Source: Jaapia argillacea MUCL 33604
Taxonomy: Eukaryota > Basidiomycota > Agaricomycetes > Jaapiales > Jaapiaceae
Direction: 5' to 3'
NCBI GenBank assembly: GCA_000697665.1
Contig: KL197712.1
Coordinates: forward strand, 815,412-879,411
DNA: 64,000 nucleotides
This document shows positions 21,086 to 33,116 of the stretch, piece by piece. The position numbers and the translations under genes are program-made. The notes under the pieces are model-generated. The model was not told the origin of the DNA and ran no database searches. It saw only the letters and a list, made by a program, of their open reading frames with translations. Within the stretch, counting starts at the first letter, position 1; every line of letters starts with the position of its first letter.

Positions 21086-22582
21086 TGTTGGAATTGGAAA
21101 TTGGTTTTGCAAGTGTCAGGAGCTCGAGGCTACAGGACGCTGCCTCAGGAGTGAGTCATAACTGGATGGCGGGGGGGGAGATTTTGTATATAATCTCTGT
21201 TTCTCGTGGTTGTACCTTACATGTTTACAATGAGTTTGTCCTACTCTAGCTAAACATGGGAACGATCCACTGTTTGTTCCAAGCAGTCCATGATGGGACC
21301 AAATCCATCTTCTCACTGTGACTTTGTTCATTGTTGCATGCTGAATCACTTGTCGTTGCCGCGCTAGTCAGATCATTATTGTTCATTGCTATCAACTCTA
21401 TCTACCCACCACCGCACTTCGTATCTGCCCAAGAGAGCCGAATCTCCAGTCGCTGTTGCCATCGTATCACTATCACCATCATACTGTGTCGTTGCCATTG
21501 TTGCCACCTGTTGTTGTCACCATCATCGAGATGAGCTGACCAAAGTCATTTGCCTGCCAAAGGCCAAATTCCCCTGTTGTTATTGTTGCCACTCACCAAG
21601 AGCCAAATCATTGCAGAGCCCATTTGAGGGCCAAATCCCTTATCATCGTATGTTGCCATCACACTCTTTCATCACCTAAGATTAATTGGTTGGAGCCTCT
21701 GGGCAAGGACCCTGTTTGGATGTCAGAGTTGGGATTGGGTGTTGGAGAGGTGTCGATGTGTTGCTGAGATGCTGTTAAGAGGTTGTTGGACTGTCAGATT
21801 GGGCTGGATGTTGAGGGCTCAAGAAGTTGTTGCTTGAGGGAGTGCTTAGTTTTGGGGAGTGTCATTTTTGGTGATGGATTTTCTTTCTTTCTCATTGCTG
21901 TTGATGTCGGTGTTGATGTCGAGCTCCACTCCACTCAAGGGAGTGTGTTGGAATTGGAAATTGGTTTTGCAAGTGTCAGGAGCTCGAGGCTACAGGACGC
22001 TGCCTCAGGAGTGTTAGGAGCGCTTTAGCGACTAGTACTTAGGCTACGACTTGAGGCTGTGGAGGATGACGAACGAGAGTGAACCAGTTGAAGGGTATGG
22101 CTAAAGAGCTGTAGTATTCAAGTGGACAAGCTTAAGGAATACAGGAGGGCAAGAGCACCTTATATAATAGGGCCAGAAGGGGAGAACATAGTGGAATAGT
22201 ATAGAAGGCGCTTAAGAATAGCATCTCTGGAATACAAGAGAACATGATAGAAAGATAGAGAATAAGGTGGAACATCCAGAGAATTGGTAACCAGCTGAAT
22301 GGGGTATAGGACAAGAAGTTGAGTTAATAATAGTATGACAAGATATAAATAGAATGAGTCCAAGAGAAGACACGATATAATGAGATAAGATGTCCAGGAT
22401 AAGATAAGATAATGAAAAAATGAAACAGGTATACAAAGTCGTAACAGGGAGTGAGTCATAACTGGATGGGGGGGGGGATTTTGTATATAATCTCTGTATT
22501 CTCGTGGTTGTACCTTACACATTTACAATGGGTTTGTCCTACTCTAGCTAAACGTGGGAACAATGCACCGTTTGTTCCAACA
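21086..22582 (+). mobile_element. Small two-LTR element (family C) without coding capacity
   Basis: Two direct copies of an LTR bound a 660-bp interior. The right copy (21946-22582, 637 bp) opens TGTTGGAATTGGAAATTGG and closes GTTTGTTCCAACA. The left copy (21086-21285) has the same ends but lacks the central block. CAAGGGAGTG directly before the right LTR resembles a polypurine tract, giving + orientation. Flanks are CCTCA (21081-21085) and CCTTA (22583-22587), a 4 of 5 match. The interior shows no retroelement protein, so the element is non-autonomous, like a TRIM or a deletion derivative. Confidence 0.75.
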
Positions 22583-22587
22583 CCTTA

Positions 22588-23334
22588 ATGATGATGTTGA
22601 CCAACTTCCAGGACAATTGGTGATCATCTGACTCCCAACTATTTGCTGTATTGTGTCAGGAAAACTATCCTGACCACCACAGAAGGTGAGCACTCACCTG
22701 AGCTTGATGCTCACATCTCTGACCCCCATATCAACCTTCCCTTCATCTTGAGGCTCATCCTCATCTGTGATGGTATCTTTTCCTCCAGATTTCTTCATGG
22801 TGCTAACATTTTTTCTGTTAGTTTTCATGTTTTTCTGCTGTGCTGGCTTTTTGGCCTAGGTAGGAGCGGCCTTATGAGGTGGCATGATGGAAGAGATCTC
22901 CATGACAAGATGAGACAGGTATTGACAGGGGCACTCGGCACAGCAAGGGGAGTCTCAGGTAGCAGCAGAAGCAAACTGGTCTTGGATGTCGGCCGAGTTT
23001 GTACTTATGATAACAAACCATGTAGTGATATAACAACAAACTCAACACAAAGAAGATCAAGCACAACCACAACTGAGAACCCATGATTCTCATTGCAGTT
23101 CCTCCTCCAGAGGAGGAGCTGGGATGGCTGTGGATTCTGGTTTTGGTGCAATTCTGGGTGTGAAATCTGAACCAAATCAAAACTCAAAATTGGTCAAAAA
23201 CCACACACAATCACAAACTCTGACTGCAACTACTGTCTATTCAGAGACTGTTGGGACCATTTTCAGAACCCAAATAAAATTTCATTTCAGCCAATGTTTG
23301 GAGGATGTTGGGCCACTAAACACAGGTCATTGCA
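22588..23334. other. No gene recognised left of the chromovirus
   Basis: Open frames of up to 147 codons on + and 102 on - overlap and resemble nothing I know. This is the sequence into which the chromovirus inserted; CCCAG at 23335-23339 is its left target copy. Confidence 0.4.
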
Positions 23335-23339
23335 CCCAG

Positions 23340-24028
23340 TGTTAAGATCGTTACTTCAACGAAGTATACAATGTAAGACTTGGATACTTCTCTGATGATA
23401 CCTAGGCTACAGCCCTAGAAGTAGAACAATGAGAGGATGAGAAACTATCAGAGGTTTCCAGACAAGTGATCAGATAGGGATCAAGTTAGAATGATGTGAA
23501 TAGAGATAACGATCTATATTGACAAAGTGAACAAGATGGGGAATACTAGCAAATACAGGGAAGTATATATACTAGGATGAAGCACAGTCTGTAGTTCGTA
23601 GTAGTGATGAGTAAGACAATCAGTAAGACAGTTAGTAAGACAGTAGTAGGTATGAGTCAAAGTGAGTCAGAGGAAATAGGAGTCTGTAGTTAGGAGTCTG
23701 TAGTCTGTAGTCCACAGTCGATGGTCTGATCTATGAGTCAGAGACATAGGGGTCTGTAGTCCATGGCCTGGATCATACTGGAAGGCAGAGTGATGAGGTG
23801 ACAAGGAGTCAGAGTGATGAAGATAAGGGATAGTGCACTAGAGGCTGGATGTGCAGGGATGAGGATGCGTCGAAGGGATGTTGAAGGGATAGGAACCTGT
23901 CCCTTGTGTTCAGGAGGAATTCAATTGTAATGCTTGATGATCCATACATGGAAGGATCAGATATCCGCGAGGAGTGTCGAGATAACAAGAAAAATGAAAA
24001 TAGGCATAGCATAGTGTGATTCTTAACA
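23340..24028 (-). repeat. 3' LTR of the chromovirus
   Basis: 689 bp, opening TGTTAAGAATCACAC and ending GATCTTAACA in element orientation. Same length as its partner at 31734-32422. Confidence 0.92.
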
Positions 24029-27000
24029 CTATCCCCTTTCTATGGTAAGTGTTTTTCCATAAACACTAGGGGTGTTTCCAGAGATTTCGAGGATTGAGAT
24101 GACGAGTAAAACTTTGACAGCTGTGTATAGAACACAGGATGGACCATCTACTCTGGTAGATCAAGCTGGAGTGGGCATAATCCCAAACATAGGGACTGGA
24201 GGAAACGAGGGTGTCAATAATCAGAGGGGTTGGTTTTTATTGAGAAAACCTGTAAAACGATTTCTTGAACCGAGTATTTCAAGTGCCGAATGTTGATCGG
24301 AAATTGAAGTTGAGTATTTTGATGAGATACCGAGGGAGAACTCCTATCATGAGGTCGAGATATCAGAAGTCGATATCGAAATATTGAGAGCGTGAAGTTG
24401 GATGTAGTTCAGAGGTTGGGAACGAGTATTTTGGTGGGATACCGAGGAAGAACCCATGCCAGAGGGTTGGAACTGAATGACTTAATAGGAATGTCCCAAA
24501 TAACTTGACATTTCTTTCAGTAGTCATTTGTTTGGATTGTCGAACGAGGGGTCGGGAGGTTGCGAGGAGACGTGGTGCTGGATGACTGATGGAATGGGTG
24601 CAGATACCTTGGTTGTGCGAGAGGTGGTTGTTGAAGATGACTGAAACAATTTGACAGAGGAAGATTTCGCCTGAATACTTGAAATCTTTAATCCTTGATG
24701 TTTTGAGCGATATTCTTGTCGCATTTTGACCAAAATGGTCTTTCCTTGAGCTATTCTCTATGCTCGAACATGAGGATCATTAGGATGATCTATACAATAT
24801 TGTCGAGTAGGTTTGGCCAAGGTGACGTTTTCCTGGGTTTTCTGGATGACTGCCCCGAAAGGGTGATTCAAACGATACTGTCGTTTGAGTTCCGCGAGTT
24901 CTGTCAATGCAGATTTTCTTTTCTCCTGTTGTTCTCGGTGCATCTTCATAGTGTGTGTGAAGATGGCTTTTGCAAGACGAGCTCTTACGACCTTCGGGTC
25001 TGGCTTCTGTGACATGAATTCAGGACTGGTGGGGTGCGATTGTCGAGCGGCCAGAATAAAGTCTCGTTTGATCTGTAGACGAGTCCAAGTTTCTTCTGGG
25101 ATCTTTAGTGCTGCTATCATGATGGACGGAGGTTTGGGTGCAGCAGGATTTTTCTTGTGGAATTCTTCGACATATTCTTGTAAATTCCTAAGGTTCCCAA
25201 TTGGTTCCCAAGTATTGTCGGAGTTGGGATATCCTTTCCATTTGACCAAATATTTGACATTCTTTTTGGTCTTCTGATTTGTGTACTTGGATGCGATGAT
25301 TTCTTCGACTGTAAATTCCTCTTCTCCTTCTACTAGATCTGGAAGTGGTCGTTCGAAGTTGGGTCTGTGAACGTTGGTCTCGATATAAGGCGTGAGGAGT
25401 CCTGCGTGAAATACTGGATGGATGCGCCAATTCTTGGGTAACTTGAGTCAAAGTGCGCCTGGACTGATGATTTTCTCGATTTCGAAGGGCCCATGTCATT
25501 TAGGCAAGAGTTTGGCTGAAGGATATTCTGTTTTGACATTCTTTCCTTCTAACCACACGAAGTCTCCCTCTTTGAATTCTGGTCCCTTCTCCCCATATTT
25601 ATCATGTTGAGCTTTCATAGCTTCTGCTGCAATGTGTAGGCAAGCATTGGCTTCTTCTCTAGCTCTCTTGAGTTCTTCCAAACGTAGATTGGCTTGGGGT
25701 ACATTTGGTGCAGATCAGAGTGATGGTACAGTTTTGGCTTCGAAGCCATGCATGAGTTCGAATGGGGTTCTTTTTGTCATGAAATGCACTCTTGTATTGT
25801 GCATGAGTTCTGCAATTGGCAAAAGCGACAGCCAATTGCTCTGATTCTGATTGCAGTATGCATGAAGGAATATCTCTAATTCCTGATTGACTTGTTCTGT
25901 CCCTCTGTCAGTTGCTGGGTGAAAACTAGTGCTGAGGGCTGCTCGAATGCCAAATCAATCGAATAATGTTTTGAGGACTGCTGATGTGAACTGAGGTCCT
26001 CAATCTGATATAATTTTGTCTGGAAATCCATAGCGTCGAAATGCATTGTTTCCTAAGACTTCTGCTGTTCTGTTGGCATCGATAGTTTTGACGCATGGTG
26101 TGATAATAACTGTCTTGGTGGTTTTATCTGCACATATGTGGATGGCATCGTATCCGTCAGCTTCTGGTAATTCTGTGATGAAGTCATTAGAGACTGTTCC
26201 AAATGGTCGTTCAGGAATTTCTGTTGGGTGGAGTGGTTCAGAGGTTGGAGATGTATTGGGCTTGATGGATTGGCATGTGGCACATCCGTCAATGTAATCT
26301 CGCATGAAGACTGACATTCCTGGCCACCAGTAGTCTCTTTGAACAATCTCTAATGTCTTGTATCTCCCTGGATGTCCTCTAATTGGAGGGTCATGACATG
26401 ATTTGACCACTTCGTGTCGTAGATCATGATTTTTTGGAACATAGATCTTTCCTCAAAAGAGAATTAATCTGTCTTCTATGTTCCATTCTTCAAGTCCTTT
26501 GCTAAGCGATCATGGTCCTTGATTTTTGATGATTTTTAATGCAGCTGCGACCGTATCATCAAATTCCGTGCTCTGTTGAATTTTCTTTCACAGCGTATCG
26601 TCCCCTGAGATGGTCGTGATTTCTTCTGTAGGGGTTGTGGACGAGATGTCAGTGGTGGTGCGAAGCATAATTGATCTGACTTGCACCCTGATTTGCTTGG
26701 TAACTGAGGGGACTCCTGTGTTTGCTACCCCTCGATTGGTCAGACATACACAAAATAGTGCTTTGGTGTTGATGGAAGGTGAAAAAGGTGCCAATGAAGA
26801 TTGGAAAAGTTGGGGTCCTAAAAGGATTCGATCCTTATTGTCAGTTTCTACCCCCTCCTTATGGTTGAATCGTCTCAAGAGACCATCAGATTTATTCTTT
26901 TTCCCAGCCTTGTGGACTAGCTGGAAGTTGAACCGGGTGAGGAATTGGGCCCATCAAGCTTGTCGCTGACTGAGTTTTTGGGCTGTTGTGAAATATTCCA

Positions 27001-27704
27001 AATTTCGGTGGTCAGTATAAATTGTGATTTCTTGACTGCATCCTTCCAAATAGTGTTGCCATGTATCGAGGACTCAGATGACTGCTAGTAGCTCTTTGTC
27101 ATAGATGTCGTAGTTTCGCTCTGCATCTGACAGAGACTTCGAGATATAAGCAACTGGATGATATTTGCCATCATCCTCCAGTTGTGTAGTCAGAAGTGTC
27201 ACATTTGATCTGGAATTTCTTGGTGGGGTCTGGCATGACAAGAGTGGGTGACGAGGTGAATGCGATTTTTAGTGCTTCGAAAGCTGATTGGCACTGGTCT
27301 GTCCAATTCCATGAATGATCTTTTTTCGTGAGTTCGAATAGCGGTCATGCTATCTTGGAAAAGTCGCGAATAAAATGTCAGTAAAAATTGCAGAAGCCTA
27401 TAAAAGATTGAACCTCTTTGACAGTTTGTGGTATAGGCCATTCGGTAATGCTGGCAACTTTGACTGGATCCATTTCGACAAGATTGTGAGAAACCACTAA
27501 TCCAAGATATTTGATCTTAGATGTTTCAAAGGTGCATTTCTCTGGTTTGAGGAATAAGTCATTTTCCTCCAGGATATGCATGACTTCATGCATGATTTTC
27601 CGATGTTCCTCCAGAGTTTGTGTGAAGATGAGGATATCATCCAAATAAACGGCAACTACCCCTCGGTTGATGAGGTCTTTGAATAGTTCGTTGACAATCA
27701 ATTA

Positions 27705-29250
27705 AAGTGGGGGGTAGGTAAACCAAACCAACACAAACAAATCGTTCCGGATTGTTGTTGATTGGGAATAATGGAGTTAGTGGATATTCAAGAGAAGCAC
27801 CAAGAATGAAAAGCCTCTGGTAGTAGTGTGCCTCGAAACTAATGATCAATTTCTGATAATCTTATCTTTGTCACTCTCGGCCTCAAATACTGACCAGTGT
27901 CTGCTAGGACTGGACTTGGCTCCGTCTAATGATTTTCTCAAGCTGTAATTCAGAGGGTAAAAGTTGTTCAATTTCACTTTGGGCTGTCCTTTTATAGACT
28001 AGTCCAAGGCTGTGTAATAAATACAAATTCTAAATACTGGAAAAAGCGAATATTTACAATGTCCAATACTCTCTGTTGGTCCATATGGGCTCTTGATGGG
28101 GCTATGCCTGTCCATATGGATTTCCATATGGTCCTGCAGAGCCTTCCCACAGCCTCACACAGCCCTGTGGCTGTACTATCCAGACCTTCCTGGACCAACA
28201 CAGCCTCCCTTTCACCNNNNNNNNNNNNNNNNNNNNNNNNNNNNNNNNNNNNNNNNNNNNNNNNNNNNNNNNNNNNNNNNNNNNNNNNNNNNNNNNNNNN
28301 NNNNNNNNNNNNNNNNNNNNNNNNNNNNNNNNNNNNNNNNNNNNNNNNNNNNNNNNNNNNNNNNNNNNNNNNNNNNNNNNNNNNNNNNNNNNNNNNNNNN
28401 NNNNNNNNNNNNNNNNNNNNNNNNNNNNNNNNNNNNNNNNNNNNNNNNNNNNNNNNNNNNNNNNNNNNNNNNNNNNNNNNNNNNNNNNNNNNNNNNNNNN
28501 NNNNNNNNNNNNNNNNNNNNNNNNNNNNNNNNNNNNNNNNNNNNNNNNNNCTAGATCCTCCCCCTTTCCTATGCTGAAGAGCTGGAGCTGGTGGGTTCAT
28601 CTAGAGAAGCGTAGGAATTTATGAGCATTGATTTCAGGAGGCCTTCCATGTAGATTAGTCAGATTGGATGGGCTGGAAGGGTGATCCTGAGAGTTCAAGA
28701 TGGTAGACTGATTCAACCTTCTCCTCATCAGTTTCTGAGGTGGTCTTTCCCCTGATCAGACACCCTTTACCATTCCCATAAATTCTGCAAGACTACTGCA
28801 CCCTAATCAGTCCTTCTTCCTCACTTCAGGGACAACTGAGGGCTCTAGGAAGTGTAAAAACAAGATCTGAGTATCTCCAGCGCACTGTATTGTTTGTATG
28901 AGCATTCTAGAGTTTGAAAATTTCTTAGACTATAATGTCGCTCTAGTAATGGGGGGGTGGGCATAATTGACAATGAAAGGAGTCTCTCGTGTCGTTTCCT
29001 AGATACCTCTCACAGCGCTTCTTGGTCTGATCATTCTGAAACAGGGACAGCTTGGAGTGAATTGTGGCTAATGATTGTGCATATAGAAGAACAAAACAAA
29101 AACAAAACAAATTGCAATAGAAATTGGTACAACGTGCAGACTGAGGTGGGCAAGTAGAGGTGAGGGATACTGAGGTGAGAAGGAAGGAGGGAGGAGGATG
29201 TGCGAATGATAAGTAAGAAGAAAGGAGGGGACTCAGATGCAACCACTGTC
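27705..29250. mobile_element. Foreign insert splitting the chromovirus reverse transcriptase (contains gap)
   Basis: RT text to the right (ending TFQTMM near 29250) and to the left (starting NELFKDLINRGVVAVYLDD at about 27690) are separated by about 1.5 kb that carries no gypsy domains. G-rich strings (GTGGGGGGTAGG near 27708 and TGGGGGGGTGGGC near 28950) lie near both ends. A 334-N gap lies inside, so the insert type and exact borders cannot be determined. Confidence 0.55.
28217..28550. other. Assembly gap (334 N)
   Basis: Run of N within the insert that splits the chromovirus RT. Open frames crossing it carry no information. Confidence 0.98.
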
Positions 29251-31733
29251 TGGATCTGACATCATTCATCATGGTTTGGAAGGTAGCTGGTGAGTTGGTG
29301 AGTCCAAAGAACATGACCATGGGTTTGAATAACCCTCGACTAGTCTTGAATGCGGCCTTCCATTGATCTCCATCTTTGATCTGAACATTGTTATACCCCC
29401 ATCACAGATCGAGTTTTGAATAAACTTTGGTGTCTTTAAGTTTATCGATTAGTTCAGAGATGAGGGGTATCAGATAGTTGTTTTTGACGGTCTGAGAGTT
29501 CAGATATCGGTAGTCCTGAGTGGGGCGAAGCTTCCCATCTTTCTTATCAATGAAGAAGAAGGGTGATGATATCGGTGACTTGGACGGTCTGATGTACCCT
29601 TTGCAAAGTTGTTCCTCTAGAAAGGAATCAAGCTCTTTTTGTTCTGCTGGAGATAACGAGTAGTTTTTGCAATTCTTGGGTTTCCAGTCTTCTTTGAGCT
29701 CGATCACATGATCCCATGGCCTAGCTTTGGGGAATTGTTCCAATGCTTTCTTTTTGAAGACCTTCTGATATTTCCTATATTCGGGAGATACCATTTCTTC
29801 AAATGTCTTCTCTCTGTCCCTTGGCCTCCTTTTTGGCCAGTTCGATTGATTTATTTCCATGGGCTCGTACCCATACTCCATTGATCTTGCATGCGGGGAT
29901 TGCTTCCTTCCCTTGTTCCATCAAGGGGGTGTAAGGTTCAGTGAGGAATGGTTCCTCCAGATCTGGTTCTCCAATGAGAACTCTAAATGTGTGAATTCCG
30001 TTATGATTCCATCTTTCCACGATAGAATCTGGTGGGTCAGGTGGACTATCAATGGTCCAAAGTTCTTTTGGGAGTGCTGTTCTTCGTCCTTTTGCTTGAG
30101 CTCGCATATATTTGGGCAGTAATTTCCAGGAGGGTTATGATGAGTGAGCTGTATCATTATTTTGACTGGAGGAGGATGTGACATTATGTTTGGCAGGGAG
30201 TTCTGTCTGTCGAAGTGTAGTGGCTGGTCAGTCTGATGGCTTGGCGTGAATGATGCCTGGCCCTTTGATTTGACAGGTATTTGGACAACAAGTAAACTTG
30301 AGATTATAGTCCTGCCATTCAACTTCTGGATTGTGTTCATGAAGCCAATCGGTTCCTAGAATTATGTTGTCGTCTCCAATATCTGTGATATAGAACCGAT
30401 TGCTTTCTCGATGTGATGTATTATGTGGCCCCTTGATTTCCAAGTCAAGTTCTACATAATTCTTGATTTCTCCCCCCTTGTTTTCGGTATCATCGACATT
30501 TCGAACGGGAATGGAGGTGACGAGTTTGTGAGTGGTGATTCGATGCTTTTTCACCAAGGTCGTGTTGATCAGATTTCCGGTGGCCCCGCTATCCAATAGG
30601 GCTTTGGTTACAGCTCTTTGGTTCCTTCCTATCAACTCCACTTCTAGGCATAATGATGGTATGCCATTTTTCTTGAGTGTGGAGACAGATATTTCTTCTG
30701 GGATATTGTTATCCAAGATTGCAAATCTGTTATAGGAAGGATTGTTCTTCGTCCTCTGGTCTGCTGTCAACCAAGGACAATCTAAAAACCCAGATTGGCA
30801 AATTCATCTCAAATTGCCATATATGCTTCTCCCATCTCCTCTTCTGGTATTTGTTGGATGAGATATCAAAGGTGATCCAAGTTAGAACAAGGCTGCACAT
30901 CTCTTCTGGTGCAAGCATTTCGAGTTCTGTGATCGATGGTTTGATTAGGACATTGATGACTAAGATGTCCTAATTGTCGACAACTAAAACATCCATGATT
31001 ATGTCGAAGGTACTGTCGTTCTCTTTCCATGAGAGGTCGGAGATTTGTGGAGATGTTTGAACGAGGAGTTAACGATGATTCTAGACGACGAATTGGTCTT
31101 GGGAACTGGGGTTCCCCTGGGTTATAGATTGGGTCGTCCCCCCAATTCAGAATATCAGTCCTGGATATGAATGGTGATTCTGCAATGATTTCCAATGTAC
31201 TAGCATTGGGTAGGCTAGTGTCTGGTGGTGGCGGTGCAGAATTTAGGATAGGTGTGGTTACCCTAACCTGACTTTGATCCATTTTAGGCGAAGGGAGTTT
31301 AACCCTAACCTGAGGATCTAGGAGTGTTGGAGATGATCCTTGCTCCTGTTGATATAGCCTGTCTGGACTTGGTATAGTACACAAGTCCAGATTCAAGAAT
31401 TCAGAAAAAAGATCCTGATCATTGAGTGGCTGTGGGGATGTGGGGTCATGGATCAAACTGTAGAATGTCGGATGAAGATATGGTTGTGGGTGGCAGATTT
31501 CTACAATGGGTGGCATCGGATCCCTGAGTTGTTGTAACCGCATGAGGGTTTCTGCTATTTTGAGTTCCAAGTGTCATGTGAGACAAGGGTGCTTCGTTGG
31601 ATATCATGACGAGTGATTTGAAGTGGGAAAGTGATGATAGTGTCCTGTGGTCGTCGTACTTGGTTCGGGCGAACCTGAGTAGAGGTGGCTAGACAAAAGC
31701 TGTAGGGTAGATAGGAGGTAGATCTTGTTCAAG

Positions 31734-32422
31734 TATTAAGATCGTTACTTCAACGAAGTATATGATGTAAGACTTGGATACTTCTCTGATGATACCTAGG
31801 CTACAGCCCCAGAAGTAGAACAATGAGAGGATGAGAAACTATCAGAGGTTTCCAGACAAGTGATCAGATAGGGATCAAGTTAGAATGATGTGAATAGAGA
31901 TAACGATCTATATTGACAAAGTGAACAAGATGGGGAATACTAGTGAATACAGGGAAGTATATATACTAGGATGAAGCACAGTCCGTAGTCCGTAGTAGCG
32001 ATGAGTAAGACAATCAGTAAGACAGTTAGTAAGACAGTAGTAGGTATAAGTCGAAGTGAGTCAGAGGAAATAGGAGTCTGTAGTTAGGAGTCCATAGTCT
32101 GTAGTCCACATTCGACGGTCTGATCTATGAGTCAGAGATATAGGGGTCCATAGTCCATGGCCTGGGTCATACTGGAAGGTGGAGTGACAAGGTGACGAGG
32201 AGTCAGAGTGATGAAGATAAGGGATAGTGCACTAGAGGCTGGATGTGCAGGGATGAGGATGCGTCAAAGGGATGTCGAAGGGATAGGAACCTGTCCCTTG
32301 TGTTCAGGAGGAATTCGATTGTAATGCTTGATGATCCATACACAGAAGGATCAGATATCCGCAAGGAGTGTCGAGATAACAAGAAAAATGGAAATAGGCG
32401 TAGCATAGTGTGATTCTTAACA
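31734..32422 (-). repeat. 5' LTR of the chromovirus
   Basis: 689 bp, partner of 23340-24028, adjoining the right target copy CCCAG (32423-32427). The sequence next to it inside the element, CTTGAACAAGATCTACC in element orientation, occupies the primer-binding position; I could not match it to a tRNA. Confidence 0.92.
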
Positions 32423-32427
32423 CCCAG

Positions 32428-33116
32428 TGGAGAGGGCACAGACGGAATTTTGAGTGAAGACACCATCACCCTGCAACAAGTTTTACTGCCCCTCAAGTTT
32501 TTCCCATCTGGTTTGTCCTAGGAGTCAGCACTAAGGACACCTGACCTGTAAATAAGGACTGCTCACGAATCTAGGCATGAAGCTTTGAAGCTTGAAGGGA
32601 GTCAGGGACTGGCACTTGGTAATGAAGGCACAGCTGAAACAACCATCATTTCAGGGCTTGCAAGATCTTGAGTCAGGGGAAATGGATTGCCTCGAGGAGA
32701 GAGGAATAATCGGACTGCACCATACGAATACGGATCTGACCTTCGTTGGTCCCCCGTCCCAGCCATCCGAAGATCACACCGACCCTCTAGGTCTCCCCCA
32801 TCTGTGAAATACTCCGACCTGGAGACCTCAAAACCCTCCGTTCGGATAAAAATCCAATCCGAACCTCATGTGGGCCCTCGGGGTGACCCTTATCTAACTG
32901 GTAGTGTGCTCAATGCGTGACGGGATTTCAAGTGACGGTCGAGACAATGTCCAGATTGCATAGTCCCAAAGAACGCGGCTTGGGGCGATTTGGTGTTGTG
33001 GCTGACCTTGTAGTCGTTCGTCGGGGCAGTATTTAGGCAGGGTGAAATCACCCTGAAATCACCCGCCAATCTCATTCTTGTCTCACGACGACGACCACGA
33101 CACGACAACGACGACC
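32428..33116 (+). other. Compartment boundary and upstream region of the SUR2-like gene
   Basis: No gene recognised. CpG dinucleotides become frequent from about 32.68 kb, unlike the CpG-poor transposon side. The last 40 bp before the start codon at 33117 are ACGACG-type simple repeat. Presumed to contain the promoter and 5' leader of the downstream gene. Confidence 0.45.

Larger units (their letters stand above)
23340..32422 (-). mobile_element. Chromovirus (Ty3/gypsy LTR retrotransposon), structurally complete, - strand
   Basis: Two 689-bp LTRs (23340-24028 and 31734-32422) in the same orientation bound the element, which is flanked by CCCAG at 23335-23339 and 32423-32427. Reading leftward from 31.6 kb: gag with a CFSCRQLGHLSHQCPN zinc knuckle (31570-30866), protease with LLDSGATGNLI (30770-30228), reverse transcriptase (29881-29230 and 27701-27380, with YLDDILIFTQ), RNase H region (about 27.2-26.9 kb), integrase with zinc finger GHPGRYKTL and CATCQ (26410-26000), and a C-terminal chromodomain with LVKWKGYPNSDNTWEP-like text (about 25249). 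A polypurine tract GAAAGGGGATAG precedes the 3' LTR. About 1.5 kb of foreign sequence plus a gap interrupts RT, and there are several other breaks, so it is not functional. The LTRs differ mainly by C/T and G/A changes; it looks younger than the copia fossils. Confidence 0.9.
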
